Origin: Methanobacteriota archaeon | GTDB taxonomy: Archaea; Thermoplasmatota; Poseidoniia; Poseidoniales; Poseidoniaceae | Direction: 5' to 3' | Assembly: GCA_002722135.1 (NCBI GenBank) | Contig: PBKJ01000009.1 | Location: forward strand, 25,447-75,098 | DNA length: 49,652 bases | Part shown: positions 1 through 9,161 of the stretch, piece by piece | Layout of the letters: each line of letters starts with the position of its first letter | Position numbering within the stretch: the stretch's first letter is position 1 | Made by a program: the position numbers and the translations under genes | Notes under the pieces: generated by a model | What the model was told of the DNA's origin: nothing | What the model saw: only the letters and a program-made list of their open reading frames with translations | The model's database searches: none

Positions 1-224
1 TCGACCTAGGCCGTCACACCATGGGGAAAATCCGCACCAACCTCGGGTGGGCGTTCGGATACAACGTGGTGGGCATTCCGTTGGCTATGGGCCTCCTCTA
101 CCCGTGGACTGGATGGCTGCTTCCCCCGGCCTTTGCGGCGGCGGCGATGAGCCTCTCAAGTCTCAGCGTGGTGGCGAACAGCCTGACGTTGCGGTGGTGG
201 TCGCCGCGCCGTTGGGAGAATTGA
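1..224 (+). CDS. copA: Copper-transporting P1B-type ATPase, C-terminal end (partial)
   Basis: This frame is already open at the left edge, so only the last ~74 residues are present. They match the last two membrane helices of heavy-metal P-type ATPases: a kinase-like [18 protein letters not shown] stretch, then a second helix ending in [17 protein letters not shown], which in the CopA/CopB family contains the metal-site Met and Ser residues of TM8. By family the protein pumps Cu(I) (or a similar soft metal) across the membrane using ATP. The next gene, 26 bp downstream on the same strand, is a one-domain copper chaperone, which supports copper as substrate. The ATP-binding and actuator domains lie outside the window. 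Confidence 0.9.
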   Translation, partial: DLGRHTMGKIRTNLGWAFGYNVVGIPLAMGLLYPWTGWLLPPAFAAAAMSLSSLSVVANSLTLRWWSPRRWEN

Positions 225-250
225 AAACCCCGGGCCTTGGTCGGTTTACC

Positions 251-457
251 ATGTCCATGCTTGACCTCAATATCACCGGCATGACCTGCGGATGCTGCTC
301 TGGCCGTGTGAAGCGTGCGCTCGAAGCCCTGCCAGAAGTCCAAGCCGCGCACGTGGACCACGACCGTGGCCGAGCCACGGTTGCTCTTGAATCGAACGCA
401 AACCCGCGGATCCTCATCGAGGCCGTCGAGGCCGTGGGCTTCGGTTGTTCGCCCTGA
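251..457 (+). CDS. copZ: Heavy-metal-associated (HMA) domain copper chaperone
   Basis: A 68-residue protein that is a single HMA ferredoxin-like domain. The metal motif GMTCGCC has Cys13 and Cys16, and the C-terminal EAVEAVGFG is typical of CopZ and of the N-terminal domains of CopA. The ATG at 251 is chosen because it places the domain at the N-terminus; upstream in-frame sequence overlaps the ATPase gene and looks non-coding. The role is probably to hand Cu(I) to the ATPase encoded just upstream, as in two-gene copper export operons. The extra Cys15 between the two motif cysteines is slightly unusual. Confidence 0.9.
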   Translation: MSMLDLNITGMTCGCCSGRVKRALEALPEVQAAHVDHDRGRATVALESNANPRILIEAVEAVGFGCSP

Positions 458-460
458 GGT

Positions 461-793
461 TCAGCCCATCACCCGCTTAAGCCGGGCTTCCAAGCGTGGC
501 AGGCCTGCACCGGCCCACTGCTTCAGGACCTCGCCGTCGCGCATGAGGACGTTCATGGGGAGCATATCCACCTCTGCGACCCAAGGATGGGCCATCTTGA
601 AGCGGGCAAGACCGGGTCGGTCCAGCATGATTTTGACGACATCGACCTCAGGATGAGTGTGTTCCCAATCTGACAGTTCATCTGCCCATTCTGTGCACGC
701 TTGACAGGTGGTTTTCCCGAGGATGAGAAAGGCCGGGCCAGAACCCAGCGCATCCGACCATGTCTTGGCGTCGAGTTCCTTGATCTCGACCAC
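461..793 (-). CDS. Thioredoxin-like protein with CxxC motif
   Basis: A 110-residue protein with a thioredoxin-like pattern: a hydrophobic strand (AFLILGK), then TTCQACTEW with Cys30 and Cys33, then a second conserved block HPWVAEVDMLP (69-79) ending in the place of the usual cis-proline. Family knowledge suggests thiol-disulfide exchange in the cytoplasm, as no signal peptide is seen. It lies 11 bp downstream of the peroxiredoxin gene on the same strand, so it may be that enzyme's reductant; this is inference. It is a diverged paralogue of the protein at 17661-17978, with similar spacing from the CxxC to the HP..D.LP block. Its gene ends 3 bp from the convergent copper chaperone. Confidence 0.75.
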   Translation of the reverse strand: MVEIKELDAKTWSDALGSGPAFLILGKTTCQACTEWADELSDWEHTHPEVDVVKIMLDRPGLARFKMAHPWVAEVDMLPMNVLMRDGEVLKQWAGAGLPRLEARLKRVMG

Positions 794-804
794 GAACGGT
801 CACC

Positions 805-1329
805 TCAAGCAGCGTAGTCGTCGCCCTTCTTCCAGTTCGCGCCACACAGGCCGCCGGCCATGGTGGCCTGGGCCGTACGTAGAACCTCCGCAGGGCTGCG
901 GCCAGCGTCCATGTTGTTGATGCTGTACATCTGCACAAGGCCGTCGCTGTCGACGAGGACGCAGCCGCGGTAGCTGCAACCAAGGCCGTCGTTCATCATG
1001 CCAAAGGCGCGGCTGAGGGCGTGGGTGGTGTCGGCGAGCACGGGGTGCGTAACGCCTTCTGGGAAGGTCTCGGCATCCTTGAACCAAGCCTTGTGGCTGT
1101 GGTAGGAATCGAGTGAGCAACCCATGACCGTGATGCCGTCGTCGGCGAAATCATCCTGAAGCGCTTCGAAGCCCACGATTTCTGTGGGGCAAATGAAGGT
1201 GAAGTCAAACGGGTACCAGTAAATCAGGTACCAGCCGTCTTGGTCGCTGCTGCTGATGGTCTTCTTTTCGCCGTTGACGTAGGCCGTGGCGGTCCATTCG
1301 GGGGCGGGCTTGCCGATCATGTTGTCCAT
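805..1329 (-). CDS. 2-Cys peroxiredoxin (AhpC/Prx1 type)
   Basis: A thiol peroxidase that reduces hydrogen peroxide and organic hydroperoxides. The peroxidatic site is FDFTFICPTEI (Cys47), followed by SLDSYHSHKAW, the usual AhpC/Prx1 companion block, and a resolving cysteine near the C-terminus in GLCGANW (Cys162), so it is a typical 2-Cys enzyme. The start at 1329 gives MDNMIGKPAPEW, the normal family N-terminus; an ATG at 1371 or the open frame up to 1422 would add an unlikely Pro/Ala-rich leader. No Shine-Dalgarno motif is visible before either start. It sits just downstream of tRNA-Leu and is followed by the thioredoxin-like gene. Confidence 0.9.
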   Translation of the reverse strand: MDNMIGKPAPEWTATAYVNGEKKTISSSDQDGWYLIYWYPFDFTFICPTEIVGFEALQDDFADDGITVMGCSLDSYHSHKAWFKDAETFPEGVTHPVLADTTHALSRAFGMMNDGLGCSYRGCVLVDSDGLVQMYSINNMDAGRSPAEVLRTAQATMAGGLCGANWKKGDDYAA

Positions 1330-1437
1330 GGGGGGTGGAAGGGCACGGGGCTCTTGAATCCTTGTTGCCATTGGGGTCGCATTGATTGGCGAGGCGTAAG
1401 CCGTCTTTCTCAACGTGAACAACGCCGGGCGGAATCA

Positions 1438-1524
1438 TGGTGCAGGGGGCAGGATTCGAACCTGCGAACCGTTGAGGAATGGGACCTAAACCCACCGCCG
1501 TTGACCAAGCTGGGCGACCCCTGC
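1438..1524 (-). tRNA. tRNA-Leu (anticodon UAG), CCA encoded
   Basis: On the minus strand the sequence folds as a class II tRNA. The acceptor arm is GCAGGGG/CCCCTGC, the anticodon stem GTGGG/CCCAT carries loop TTTAGGT (anticodon TAG, reading CUA), there is an enlarged variable arm, and the T arm is GCAGG-TTCGAAT-CCTGC. The discriminator is A, and the genome encodes the 3' CCA (TGG at 1438-1440 on the plus strand). The mature body is 1441-1524. It lies between the DUF3592 membrane protein and the peroxiredoxin, both on the same strand. Confidence 0.93.
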
Positions 1525-1552
1525 GTGGTAGGCTGCGCGTGCGCCTCCCTCA

Positions 1553-2404
1553 TCAAGATGAGCCCCCGCCACCGCCGGAGCCGGATATGGCCGAGCGGGC
1601 GGACGATTGGAGCAGGTAGAGGAGGACCAACGAGACCCCTTGGAAGGGCAGCATGAACACCAAGACCCACATGTAGCGAAGCGCCAAACCCGTCTCGAGC
1701 ACGGTCTCGTTGATGTCGTCAGGATGGTGGTACACGGTCACGTCTGAACCGGCAGGGTAACGGTCAAGCATCTTCGATGCAAGACGCGAGGAAGCGTAGC
1801 AGTCCTCCATCTTGGAAAGCTCTTCACCGGACAAGAGGTTCCCGTAGCCGTAACTGTAGCGCACCTTGACGCAATAACTTGTGCTGCACCCTTCCTCGTC
1901 ACAACTCACCTCTTCACTCACCCAGCTGCGGTCCATCGTTCCGGGCGTCTCCTCCCAGTTCCGGGTGCTGTGCTGTTCGGCCAGGTCACCCGTGATGACC
2001 ACGGTGGCCACCGCGGTACCTCCAATCCAAAACACGGAGAAAAACAGGAGAAAGAACATGCCGGTGATCGTCGCTCCGAGCTCATCTTCCTCCTGATCAA
2101 ACGCTTCCTCAGGCACATCGACGGAAGGTGCCCGTTCAGCATCCGCCTCCGTGTTCTCTGCCACGGGCGCGGCGGGAAGGATGCCCAAGGACACCGGCTC
2201 TGGTGCTGCCTCTTTGGGCTGAACGGAGACGGGCTCCGGAGGCGTCACCTGCTCGGGCGAATCGACGGACTCCCAGAAGGGCGTGGAGGCATCCGAGGGT
2301 GTCACGCTCCCACTTCCATGGCTCGACCTTTGAATGGTCCGCCGAATGTCCTTCTGTTCACCGCATAGAAGGCCTGATACACGAGCCTTCGCTCCCTCGG
2401 ACAT
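1553..2404 (-). CDS. DUF3592-like membrane protein
   Basis: About 283 residues: a Pro/Glu-rich N-terminal region of roughly 110 residues, a first membrane helix (GMFFLLFFSVFWIGGTAVA), an extracytoplasmic domain with cysteine pairs (SCDEEGCSTSYC) and the block YPAGSDVTVYHHPDD, then a second helix (MWVLVFMLPFQGVSLVLLYLL) and a Gly/Ser tail. The YPAG..V.VYY.P block followed by a final helix is characteristic of DUF3592. Function is unknown. The start is uncertain: the ATG at 2404 shares its CATG with the start codon of the divergent ABC gene, and a GTG further inside the frame is possible. Confidence 0.7.
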   Translation of the reverse strand: MSEGAKARVSGLLCGEQKDIRRTIQRSSHGSGSVTPSDASTPFWESVDSPEQVTPPEPVSVQPKEAAPEPVSLGILPAAPVAENTEADAERAPSVDVPEEAFDQEEDELGATITGMFFLLFFSVFWIGGTAVATVVITGDLAEQHSTRNWEETPGTMDRSWVSEEVSCDEEGCSTSYCVKVRYSYGYGNLLSGEELSKMEDCYASSRLASKMLDRYPAGSDVTVYHHPDDINETVLETGLALRYMWVLVFMLPFQGVSLVLLYLLQSSARSAISGSGGGGGSS

Positions 2405-3434
2405 GGCTGAGAACTTCACGTCTCCGCTGATTGAACTCCGCGGCGTTCGTCGTGTCTACGCCTCCGCAGGTGAAACCGTCGCAGCCCTCGACGGTATCGA
2501 CTTGGACCTCAAACAAGGCGAAGTGGTGGTGATGCTGCTTGGCCCCTCAGGGTCTGGGAAAACCACCCTCCTGAACGTGCTCTCAGCCATGGACAGTCCG
2601 ACGGAAGGGACCTATCGTTTCCTTGGCGAGGACGTGCCCACGGCTCCAGATGCGCTGGAAACAACGCGCTTTGGCCTCTCCATGCCCCACCCTCTGCTTC
2701 AGCCGCTGGTCTGGCCGGTCGAAGTCGCGGTTCGTCTGGTGCAGGCCACGGTCCGAGCCCCGAGTCGCACGATGGCCTCACGCCGCCGTGCGAAGGCGCT
2801 TGAGGCGCAGGCTTCCTTCCGACGGCGCAACATCGGGTACGTCTTCCAACAGTACAACCTGCTTGGCGACCTCACGGTGCTCGAGAACGTGATGCTCGCC
2901 CAAGAAATCGCTGGAGCGCGCGACCGCGCTCACGCGATGGACATGATCAGCAGGGTTGGCCTCGAAGGCCTGCACGACCGTTTTCCCTCCGAATTGTCCG
3001 GCGGACAGCAGCAGCGCGTGGCCATCGCCCGGAGTCTGGCCAAGAAGGCACAGTTGCTGCTGGGTGACGAGCCGACTGGAAACCTCGACAGCGAGACGAC
3101 ACAGCAGGTCATGGACGTCTTGCTGGGCATCTGCCGAAAGGAGCAGGTTACCGCGGTCATCGTGACCCACGACGAGAGCCTCACCCAGCACGCCACGCGC
3201 GTGCTTCGCCTCGACTCTGGGCGCCTGCAAAGCGACGAGCGAGGTGCCGCTGGGACCATCGTCGGCAAAGGCAAGGCGGCGGTGAAGGACGCCCTCGACA
3301 CCGCTGAGGAGGTGGTCGACACCGTGCGCCGACCGGTTGAAGCCGCCATCCACGGCGGACTGGCGACCGCAAAGGCCCTGACCGGGGTCGCCAAGGACAT
3401 TGCCGAGGCTGCTCGACCAAAGCGAAAGGAGTGA
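2403..3434 (+). CDS. ABC transporter ATP-binding protein (MacB/LolD-like) with an insertion
   Basis: The 343-residue ATPase subunit of an FtsX-type ABC exporter. Visible motifs are Walker A GPSGSGKTT (47-55), Q-loop VFQQYNLL (147-154), signature LSGGQQQRVAIARSLA (198-213), Walker B LLLGDEP (218-224) and H-loop His256. Two features are odd. Between the first beta region and the Q-loop there are about 50 extra residues (roughly 84-138) containing a hydrophobic Trp/Pro/Val stretch and a basic run (SRTMASRRRAK). After residue ~275 there is a ~65-residue tail, rich in Ala and Lys and likely amphipathic. The permease gene begins 6 bp downstream. By family the pair moves lipids, lipoproteins or peptides mechanically rather than importing nutrients. 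Confidence 0.9.
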   Translation: MAENFTSPLIELRGVRRVYASAGETVAALDGIDLDLKQGEVVVMLLGPSGSGKTTLLNVLSAMDSPTEGTYRFLGEDVPTAPDALETTRFGLSMPHPLLQPLVWPVEVAVRLVQATVRAPSRTMASRRRAKALEAQASFRRRNIGYVFQQYNLLGDLTVLENVMLAQEIAGARDRAHAMDMISRVGLEGLHDRFPSELSGGQQQRVAIARSLAKKAQLLLGDEPTGNLDSETTQQVMDVLLGICRKEQVTAVIVTHDESLTQHATRVLRLDSGRLQSDERGAAGTIVGKGKAAVKDALDTAEEVVDTVRRPVEAAIHGGLATAKALTGVAKDIAEAARPKRKE

Positions 3435-3440
3435 CCGCCC

Positions 3441-5933
3441 ATGCGTCTGCAGCTTCGTCGCCTTGCCCGTCATTGGGCACGAAACCGTGTGGTGACGGGC
3501 GTTTTCCTGCTGCTGCTCATCCTGGCGAGTTCGGTCTCCGTGATGTTCGCCGAGCACATTCGAAACGCGGACGAGGTCTACGCCGAGTACTACGACGTGA
3601 CCAACCTTGGGGACCTGTTCGCAACAGGGCCAGATGGATTCACCTACGAGGCAGCGGCGCTGGAACGCGCGTGCGCTTCGACACCCGACACGGCTGGGCT
3701 CGCGATCGCGGCCTGTGAATCACGCATGGTGATTCGCGGTGAATACGCCCACTCTGAGGCGCAACGCACCTTCCTGGCCGAAGCCAAAGGATGCAGTTCC
3801 TTGGCGGCTTGCGACGATGACGTCCTCACCACAGCCACACTTGTTGTGCACGGCATGGAGGTGACCGATGACGGCCTCGGCCGCATCAACCGTCCCTACG
3901 TCGCGGAAGGGTGGGGCCGCCACGCCGAGGGTCCGAACGAGGTGGTGCTGGATCACGTCGTCAAGGAAGAAACTGGCGTGGACCTCGGAGACAGCGTGAC
4001 CTTGGTGCTCAACGGCACCTCGGTCGAGTTTGACGTCGTCGGCTTTGCCAGCCAACCTGATCATGCGTATTACGTCCCTTCAGCCGACGTGCTGGTTCCC
4101 GTTCCTGGCAGCCTCGTCGCTGCCTATGTGAACCGAACCGCGCTGTTGGAACATCTGGGTGAGGGCCCCGAGGTCCGCAACCGGCTGTTGGTGGACGTGG
4201 AAGGGACACCGGCCTACGACTTCCCCGAAACGCCGGAACGCGAAGGCGAGGCCTTAGCGGATCTGGCCGAGGCCTTGGCCGCCTCCCTCGAATCGGAAGG
4301 GTTGACCACGATGCGGGTCGGCGACCGAACGACGCTCTTCGGGGTGGAATTCCTCCGGATTGACCTCGAAGGCAATCGAACGATGCAACCGGTCATGCTG
4401 GGCATGTTGGTCAGCGTGTCCGCCCTCGTGCTGGCGGTTTCGCTGGAACGCCTGGTGCGCCGTCAACGCCGCGAAATCGCCGTGCTTCGCTCCCTTGGAA
4501 CCCCAAGCCGCACCTTGCTCGTGGCCTATTTGCTTCCACCTGTGGTCATGGGATTGCTGGCCAGCCTTGCAGGCGTGGCGCTCGGCACGCAACTGACGGA
4601 AGCCTTCACGCCGTACTACTTCTCCATCGTCGGCAGCGTGCCGGTCATCGACGTCATCCACGATCCTGCCGTCTGGGCGACCACGGTGGTGAGCGTGATG
4701 GCCATCGTGGTCATCTTCACGCTCTGGCCGGCGTGGTCTGCGGTCCGCATGTCGCCGTTGGAGGTCGATCGACGCGACGCGGGAGAGCGGCCCGGTGTGT
4801 TGGTGCACTGGCTGAGTTCCTCCTTGCCCTCCTCGCTTGCCCTTGGTGCGCGGGCGATGTTCCGTCATCCGCTCCGCTTGACCGTGACCGTCATCGGGCT
4901 TGGCTTGGCCATGATCCTCTCAAGCGGATTCGCGTTGCTCGTCACGTCGATGGAAGGCGCCTTCATTGAAGCCCAAGACGCTGACACCTGGCAGTACGCC
5001 ATTGCCTACAACCCGTTCGACGCCGAGCCGGTCGAGACATGGCTCGACAGCGAGGGTGCTGGATGGGACACCGAACGCGCCCTCACCGTTCCCGAGGTCA
5101 ACGCCACGGGCGACACGCGCGCGATGACGCTGCATGCTCGGACGGCGTTCGGCACCGACGAGGCCGATGCGATGCACCTCACGCGCCTCGTCGAAGGACG
5201 CTTGCCGGTCGCCGGTGCTGAGGTCCCCGAAGCGCTGGTGGACGTCGGTGCGGCCACGCTGCTCGAGTGGTCCGTGGGCGACCGGGTCGACGTGCTGGTG
5301 GGCGTGACGACCCTCGAGGTGGAGATCGTCGGCATCGCCGACGAATTCGAGCGCAGCCTGTGGACGCATCACGAGGACGTGGCCGAACCCATCGGCATGG
5401 ACGGCCTCTACAACATGGTGATGCTGCGCTCGGACGACGCAGGCCTCGCCGCACCGTCTGGCATCGCCGGCGCTGCGGTGCTGGACCAGCAGGCCATTCG
5501 CGACGGCTTTGAGGAGGGGTGGGAACAGCAGTCTCAGATCCTCAGCGTCTTCATCGGCGTTGGGCTGCTCATCGCCGGCGTCATTCTGCTCAACACCCTC
5601 ATCATCAACCTGACCGAACACGACGCGGAATACGCCACCTTGCGCATTCTTGGTGCTTCCACGCCCCGAATGGGCGCCATCCTCACCGCGGAGCACGTCA
5701 TCATCGGCGCTCTGGCCGCTTTGTCGGGCAGCCTCTTCTCCGTGTGGGCGGCAAACGCCATGATGGTCTCCTTTTCCACGTGGTCGTTTTTCTTCGCACT
5801 CGACCTTGACCTGTCCGTCGTCGTCAACTATGCCCTCATCCTGTTCTTCGCCGCCCAGGCGATGACGCTGGTCGGATTGAGGCGGCTCCGCCACATGGAT
5901 TTGGTCGAGCGTTCGAAGAGCTTCGGACAGTGA
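3441..5933 (+). CDS. FtsX-like ABC transporter permease (two FtsX domains)
   Basis: An 830-residue membrane protein with the MacB/LolC/E layout: an N-terminal helix (VFLLLLILASSVSVMFA, ~18-34), a large extracytoplasmic domain, a first FtsX domain of three helices starting near MQPVMLGMLVSVSALVLAV (~315-335), then a second N-terminal-like helix (~475-495), a second soluble domain, and a final three-helix FtsX block (~695-820). The EIAVLRSLGTPSRTLL and EYATLRILGASTPRMG segments are the repeated coupling-helix regions that dock to the ATPase. The Shine-Dalgarno GGAGTGA includes the stop codon of the ATPase gene, so translation is probably coupled. The substrate cannot be read from the sequence. 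Confidence 0.9.
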   Translation: MRLQLRRLARHWARNRVVTGVFLLLLILASSVSVMFAEHIRNADEVYAEYYDVTNLGDLFATGPDGFTYEAAALERACASTPDTAGLAIAACESRMVIRGEYAHSEAQRTFLAEAKGCSSLAACDDDVLTTATLVVHGMEVTDDGLGRINRPYVAEGWGRHAEGPNEVVLDHVVKEETGVDLGDSVTLVLNGTSVEFDVVGFASQPDHAYYVPSADVLVPVPGSLVAAYVNRTALLEHLGEGPEVRNRLLVDVEGTPAYDFPETPEREGEALADLAEALAASLESEGLTTMRVGDRTTLFGVEFLRIDLEGNRTMQPVMLGMLVSVSALVLAVSLERLVRRQRREIAVLRSLGTPSRTLLVAYLLPPVVMGLLASLAGVALGTQLTEAFTPYYFSIVGSVPVIDVIHDPAVWATTVVSVMAIVVIFTLWPAWSAVRMSPLEVDRRDAGERPGVLVHWLSSSLPSSLALGARAMFRHPLRLTVTVIGLGLAMILSSGFALLVTSMEGAFIEAQDADTWQYAIAYNPFDAEPVETWLDSEGAGWDTERALTVPEVNATGDTRAMTLHARTAFGTDEADAMHLTRLVEGRLPVAGAEVPEALVDVGAATLLEWSVGDRVDVLVGVTTLEVEIVGIADEFERSLWTHHEDVAEPIGMDGLYNMVMLRSDDAGLAAPSGIAGAAVLDQQAIRDGFEEGWEQQSQILSVFIGVGLLIAGVILLNTLIINLTEHDAEYATLRILGASTPRMGAILTAEHVIIGALAALSGSLFSVWAANAMMVSFSTWSFFFALDLDLSVVVNYALILFFAAQAMTLVGLRRLRHMDLVERSKSFGQ

Positions 5934-5964
5934 AGCCTCCCGCGCTCCAAAGACAGGGCTTGAT

Positions 5965-8900
5965 ATGCCGACCCGAGGAGAACGTAACGTGGATGAAGCG
6001 GGGCTGCATCGTCTGCCGGCCCACATCGTGGGTCAGGCCAACCGCCTCCACCTCGTGATGCTGGTGCTGACCTTGCTCATGGTGCCGGGCGCCCTACGGG
6101 CGTTGGAACCCATTGACATGGAAGCCTACGACATGGAATCACCCGAGTTGAACGCCCAGACCACCATCGACGAGACCTTCGCCTCCTCCGAAGTCATCGT
6201 CGCCTTCCTCGTCACGGTACGGGATCCGGTTCACATCGACCTCGAAGAGAACGTGCCACGAGCGAGCACATCGGACGGGCAACCTGACAGCACCACTTTC
6301 CCGCAGGTCACGGAGATCATCGAGAGCGGGGAGCCATGGGGCGGCATTGACGCTCCCGCTGGCGGCATCCTCAACCTCACGCTCCTGCGCGAAATCGACG
6401 CCAAGGCGGACCTCATCCGGAACCATCCGATCAACACCACGCTGAAGCCGTTGGTCAACGACGTCACCGGCGCGCAAACCGATGGCGTGATGACGCTGCC
6501 CGACATCTTCCGCGCCTTCATGGCCAACGAATCCATCCTCACCCGCCCTTCGAAGGACGCCTTCGGAAACGACGTGCCCCCCGCCACCGATTGGAGCGAT
6601 TGCGGCGAGTTGGAATGCTTGGTGTTCGACGACGTCAACCTCACCCAAGATCACATTGACCTTGCAAGCCAACGTTTGGTCGAAGCCAGCGACAACACCT
6701 TCCTGCGCTGGTTGTCCTTGGACCGCGGCTTCCGGGCCGACATGAACGCGGTCAGCAGCGGGCCCATTGGCGGGACGCTCCTCGGTGACGGAACGTGGTC
6801 AAGCGATTTGGTCGGCCAAGGCCGCTGGTCCGCAAGCGCCTCGTGGCTGCTCATTCAACTCGACCGCGGCGAGATGACCGAAGCCGGTTGGACGATGTCC
6901 TGGAAGGACGCGGCACAGGAAACCTCGCTGCGCATGACCGACGAAGGGCTGGTCATCGGTGGTTTCCGGCTGGCCGAAGGCGAATTGGTGCTGCACCCTC
7001 CAAACTACGACGAAGCCACCTGCACCGCCATGGTCGAGGAAGGCAGGGGTCCTTGCTCTGTGGAATGGAGCGTGATGGAACTCGAAGGCATGCTGCGCCA
7101 GCACGACCAGCACAGCATCAGCCTGCAGGTCGGGCAGGGCGTCAACGTCGAAGTCAACCGTGAGCTCCAGGCCAGTGCGGGCCTGATCGCGCTGATGGGC
7201 CTCGCCATCGCGGTGCTGCTCTTCGTCTCCTTGCGTCGTCCTTCAGACGTGGCCATCGTCATGGTGGCCCTCGGTGGAGCCCTGCTGTGGATGCAGGGCC
7301 TGATCGGCCACTTGGTCACGGTCACGGAGTGGCTTGGGTTTTCCTTCATCGCCCGCTCGCAATTTTCCAACCTGCTTCCCATCCTCGTGATGGCGCTGGG
7401 CATCGACGACAGCCTCCACGCGCTCCATCGGTACAAGGAGGAACGCGGCCTCGGGCGAAGCCCGGAAGAGGCGACGCAAATCACGGTGCGCCGCGTCGGC
7501 CGCGCCATTCTGCTGACCTCACTGACCACCACCGCTGCCTTCGCCGCGAACCTCTTCTCCGACATCGCTGCCCTGCGCTCCTTCGGCGTGGAGGCGGCGT
7601 GCGGTATCTTCGCCGCCTTCCTGCTGACCGGGATCTGGGCGCCCGTGCTCAGGATGAGCGTGGACCAATGGCTCGAGGCACGTGGACGCTCGACGGCTCC
7701 GGTCAAGAAAGAACAGCACGTGCCGCGCCTCACGGTGGTGCCGGTCAAGAGCGGACAATGGAAACATGCGCTGGTCATCGCCGTGCTCGCCCTGCTGCTC
7801 ACCGTGCCCGCTGCGGTGGGCATGGCCCGCTTGGAAGGCGATTTCGCAGTGGAAGACTTCCTCGATGCCGAGTCAGATTTCGCCTCTGGCGTGAACTTGG
7901 TCAACGAGCGCTTCTCGGACGAGGGTGAGCCGGCGATGCTTCTGCTGGAAGGCGACGTCCTCGACCCGGCGGTCTTCGCGGGCATCGAAGCCTTCCGTCA
8001 GGCCCTCGACGAGACGCCTGACGACGTCCCTGACAAGGTCACACGCACACCAGACGGGTCGATCGACATCCTCGCCCTGGACGAAATGGTCAACCTGGCG
8101 ATCTTCTCCATGCTGGAAGACCCTGCGCCCTTCGAAGCCGCAGGATTGGATCTTGAGGCCGACGACTACGGCATCGGATGCAACCGCGTCGGGGCAGCGC
8201 AATTGCCGGACCTTGAGGACCGTGATTGCCTGGCCTTCTTCTACGGCTTCCTGTCCCTGAACGGCGTGCCGGGGACGTCGTCCATTCCGGCCATCCCCAC
8301 CAGCATCGTTGCGCTCTACATCACGCCCGAAGTTCCGCTGAACGCCAGCGCCCCGTGGTTGGATGAAAACGGCGCACCGGCCGAATACGACGTGATGCTC
8401 ATCCGCTTCGGCATCACGCGCCCGGAACATTTCCCTAGCCTCAAGGAAGGCTTGGAAGAGATTTGGCGTGACCTTTCGGTCTTCACCAACCTGTCTTCAG
8501 GAACCTACGAAGCTCCAGGTGAGGCCACCGAAGACGAGCCCCTGACTTGGGTCATGCTGACCGGCCGGCCCATCATCCGCTACTCGGCCAGCACCGCCAT
8601 GCAGGACGAAATGCAATCCTCACTGCTGCTGGGCACGCTCTTCGTGTTCGTCACACTGACCATTGGTTTGCGCTCTCCTGCTCAAGCCGCCATGTCCCTA
8701 GGGCCGATCCTGGTGGTGGTGGTGTGGCTGTACGGCCTGATGCATCTGGCAGGAGCCAGCCTCAACATCGTCACCGTCACCATCGCCACCATCTCCCTGG
8801 GCGTTGGCATCGATTACTGCATTCACGTCACGGAACGGTATCGCGAGTCGCGGAACGAAGGTGCATCGCACAACGCAGCGCTGCACGCTGTGGGCGGCGC

Positions 8901-9105
8901 CTGTGGTGCGGCGCTGGTCGGCTCAGCAGCCTCCGACATCGCCGGTTTCGCGGTCATCGCGACCTCGCCGATGGGGCTGTTCGCAAGCTTCGGCACCTTC
9001 TCCGCCACGATGATCGCGCTCTCCCTCATCGCCAGCCTGGTGCTCACGACCGCGGGCCTCGGGTTGTTGCACGGCCCGAACGAGGAATCCGCGCCGAGCG
9101 ATTGA
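5965..9105 (+). CDS. RND-superfamily exporter (MMPL/SSD type)
   Basis: A 1046-residue membrane protein with an internal duplication typical of RND exporters: one N-terminal helix, a large extracytoplasmic domain of ~350 residues, six helices (~405-590), a second helix and soluble domain, and a last set of helices (~880-1035). The proton-relay region appears twice in diverged form: GIDDSLHALHRY (near 479) and GVGIDYCIHVTERY (near 944), each with the family's conserved acidic residues in TM4. The gene lies 31 bp after the FtsX permease on the same strand, so an ABC exporter and an RND exporter appear to form one operon. The cargo is probably lipid or hydrophobic material (inference). Confidence 0.88.
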   Translation: MPTRGERNVDEAGLHRLPAHIVGQANRLHLVMLVLTLLMVPGALRALEPIDMEAYDMESPELNAQTTIDETFASSEVIVAFLVTVRDPVHIDLEENVPRASTSDGQPDSTTFPQVTEIIESGEPWGGIDAPAGGILNLTLLREIDAKADLIRNHPINTTLKPLVNDVTGAQTDGVMTLPDIFRAFMANESILTRPSKDAFGNDVPPATDWSDCGELECLVFDDVNLTQDHIDLASQRLVEASDNTFLRWLSLDRGFRADMNAVSSGPIGGTLLGDGTWSSDLVGQGRWSASASWLLIQLDRGEMTEAGWTMSWKDAAQETSLRMTDEGLVIGGFRLAEGELVLHPPNYDEATCTAMVEEGRGPCSVEWSVMELEGMLRQHDQHSISLQVGQGVNVEVNRELQASAGLIALMGLAIAVLLFVSLRRPSDVAIVMVALGGALLWMQGLIGHLVTVTEWLGFSFIARSQFSNLLPILVMALGIDDSLHALHRYKEERGLGRSPEEATQITVRRVGRAILLTSLTTTAAFAANLFSDIAALRSFGVEAACGIFAAFLLTGIWAPVLRMSVDQWLEARGRSTAPVKKEQHVPRLTVVPVKSGQWKHALVIAVLALLLTVPAAVGMARLEGDFAVEDFLDAESDFASGVNLVNERFSDEGEPAMLLLEGDVLDPAVFAGIEAFRQALDETPDDVPDKVTRTPDGSIDILALDEMVNLAIFSMLEDPAPFEAAGLDLEADDYGIGCNRVGAAQLPDLEDRDCLAFFYGFLSLNGVPGTSSIPAIPTSIVALYITPEVPLNASAPWLDENGAPAEYDVMLIRFGITRPEHFPSLKEGLEEIWRDLSVFTNLSSGTYEAPGEATEDEPLTWVMLTGRPIIRYSASTAMQDEMQSSLLLGTLFVFVTLTIGLRSPAQAAMSLGPILVVVVWLYGLMHLAGASLNIVTVTIATISLGVGIDYCIHVTERYRESRNEGASHNAALHAVGGACGAALVGSAASDIAGFAVIATSPMGLFASFGTFSATMIALSLIASLVLTTAGLGLLHGPNEESAPSD

Positions 9106-9161
9106 AGAGGAAGGCCACGGCCCACAAAGCGTCAGGCGCAGGGGGAGACCCCCGGTCAGGC

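Noticed and set aside
4920-6026. A 368-codon minus-strand open frame opposite the FtsX permease
   Set aside because: Antisense to well-defined membrane helices; the translation is His/Gln/Asp-rich and resembles a shadow frame.
9140-9152. GGGGGAGACCCCC as a terminator between the RND gene and pus10
   Set aside because: A short stem with a 3-base loop and no T run; too weak to call.
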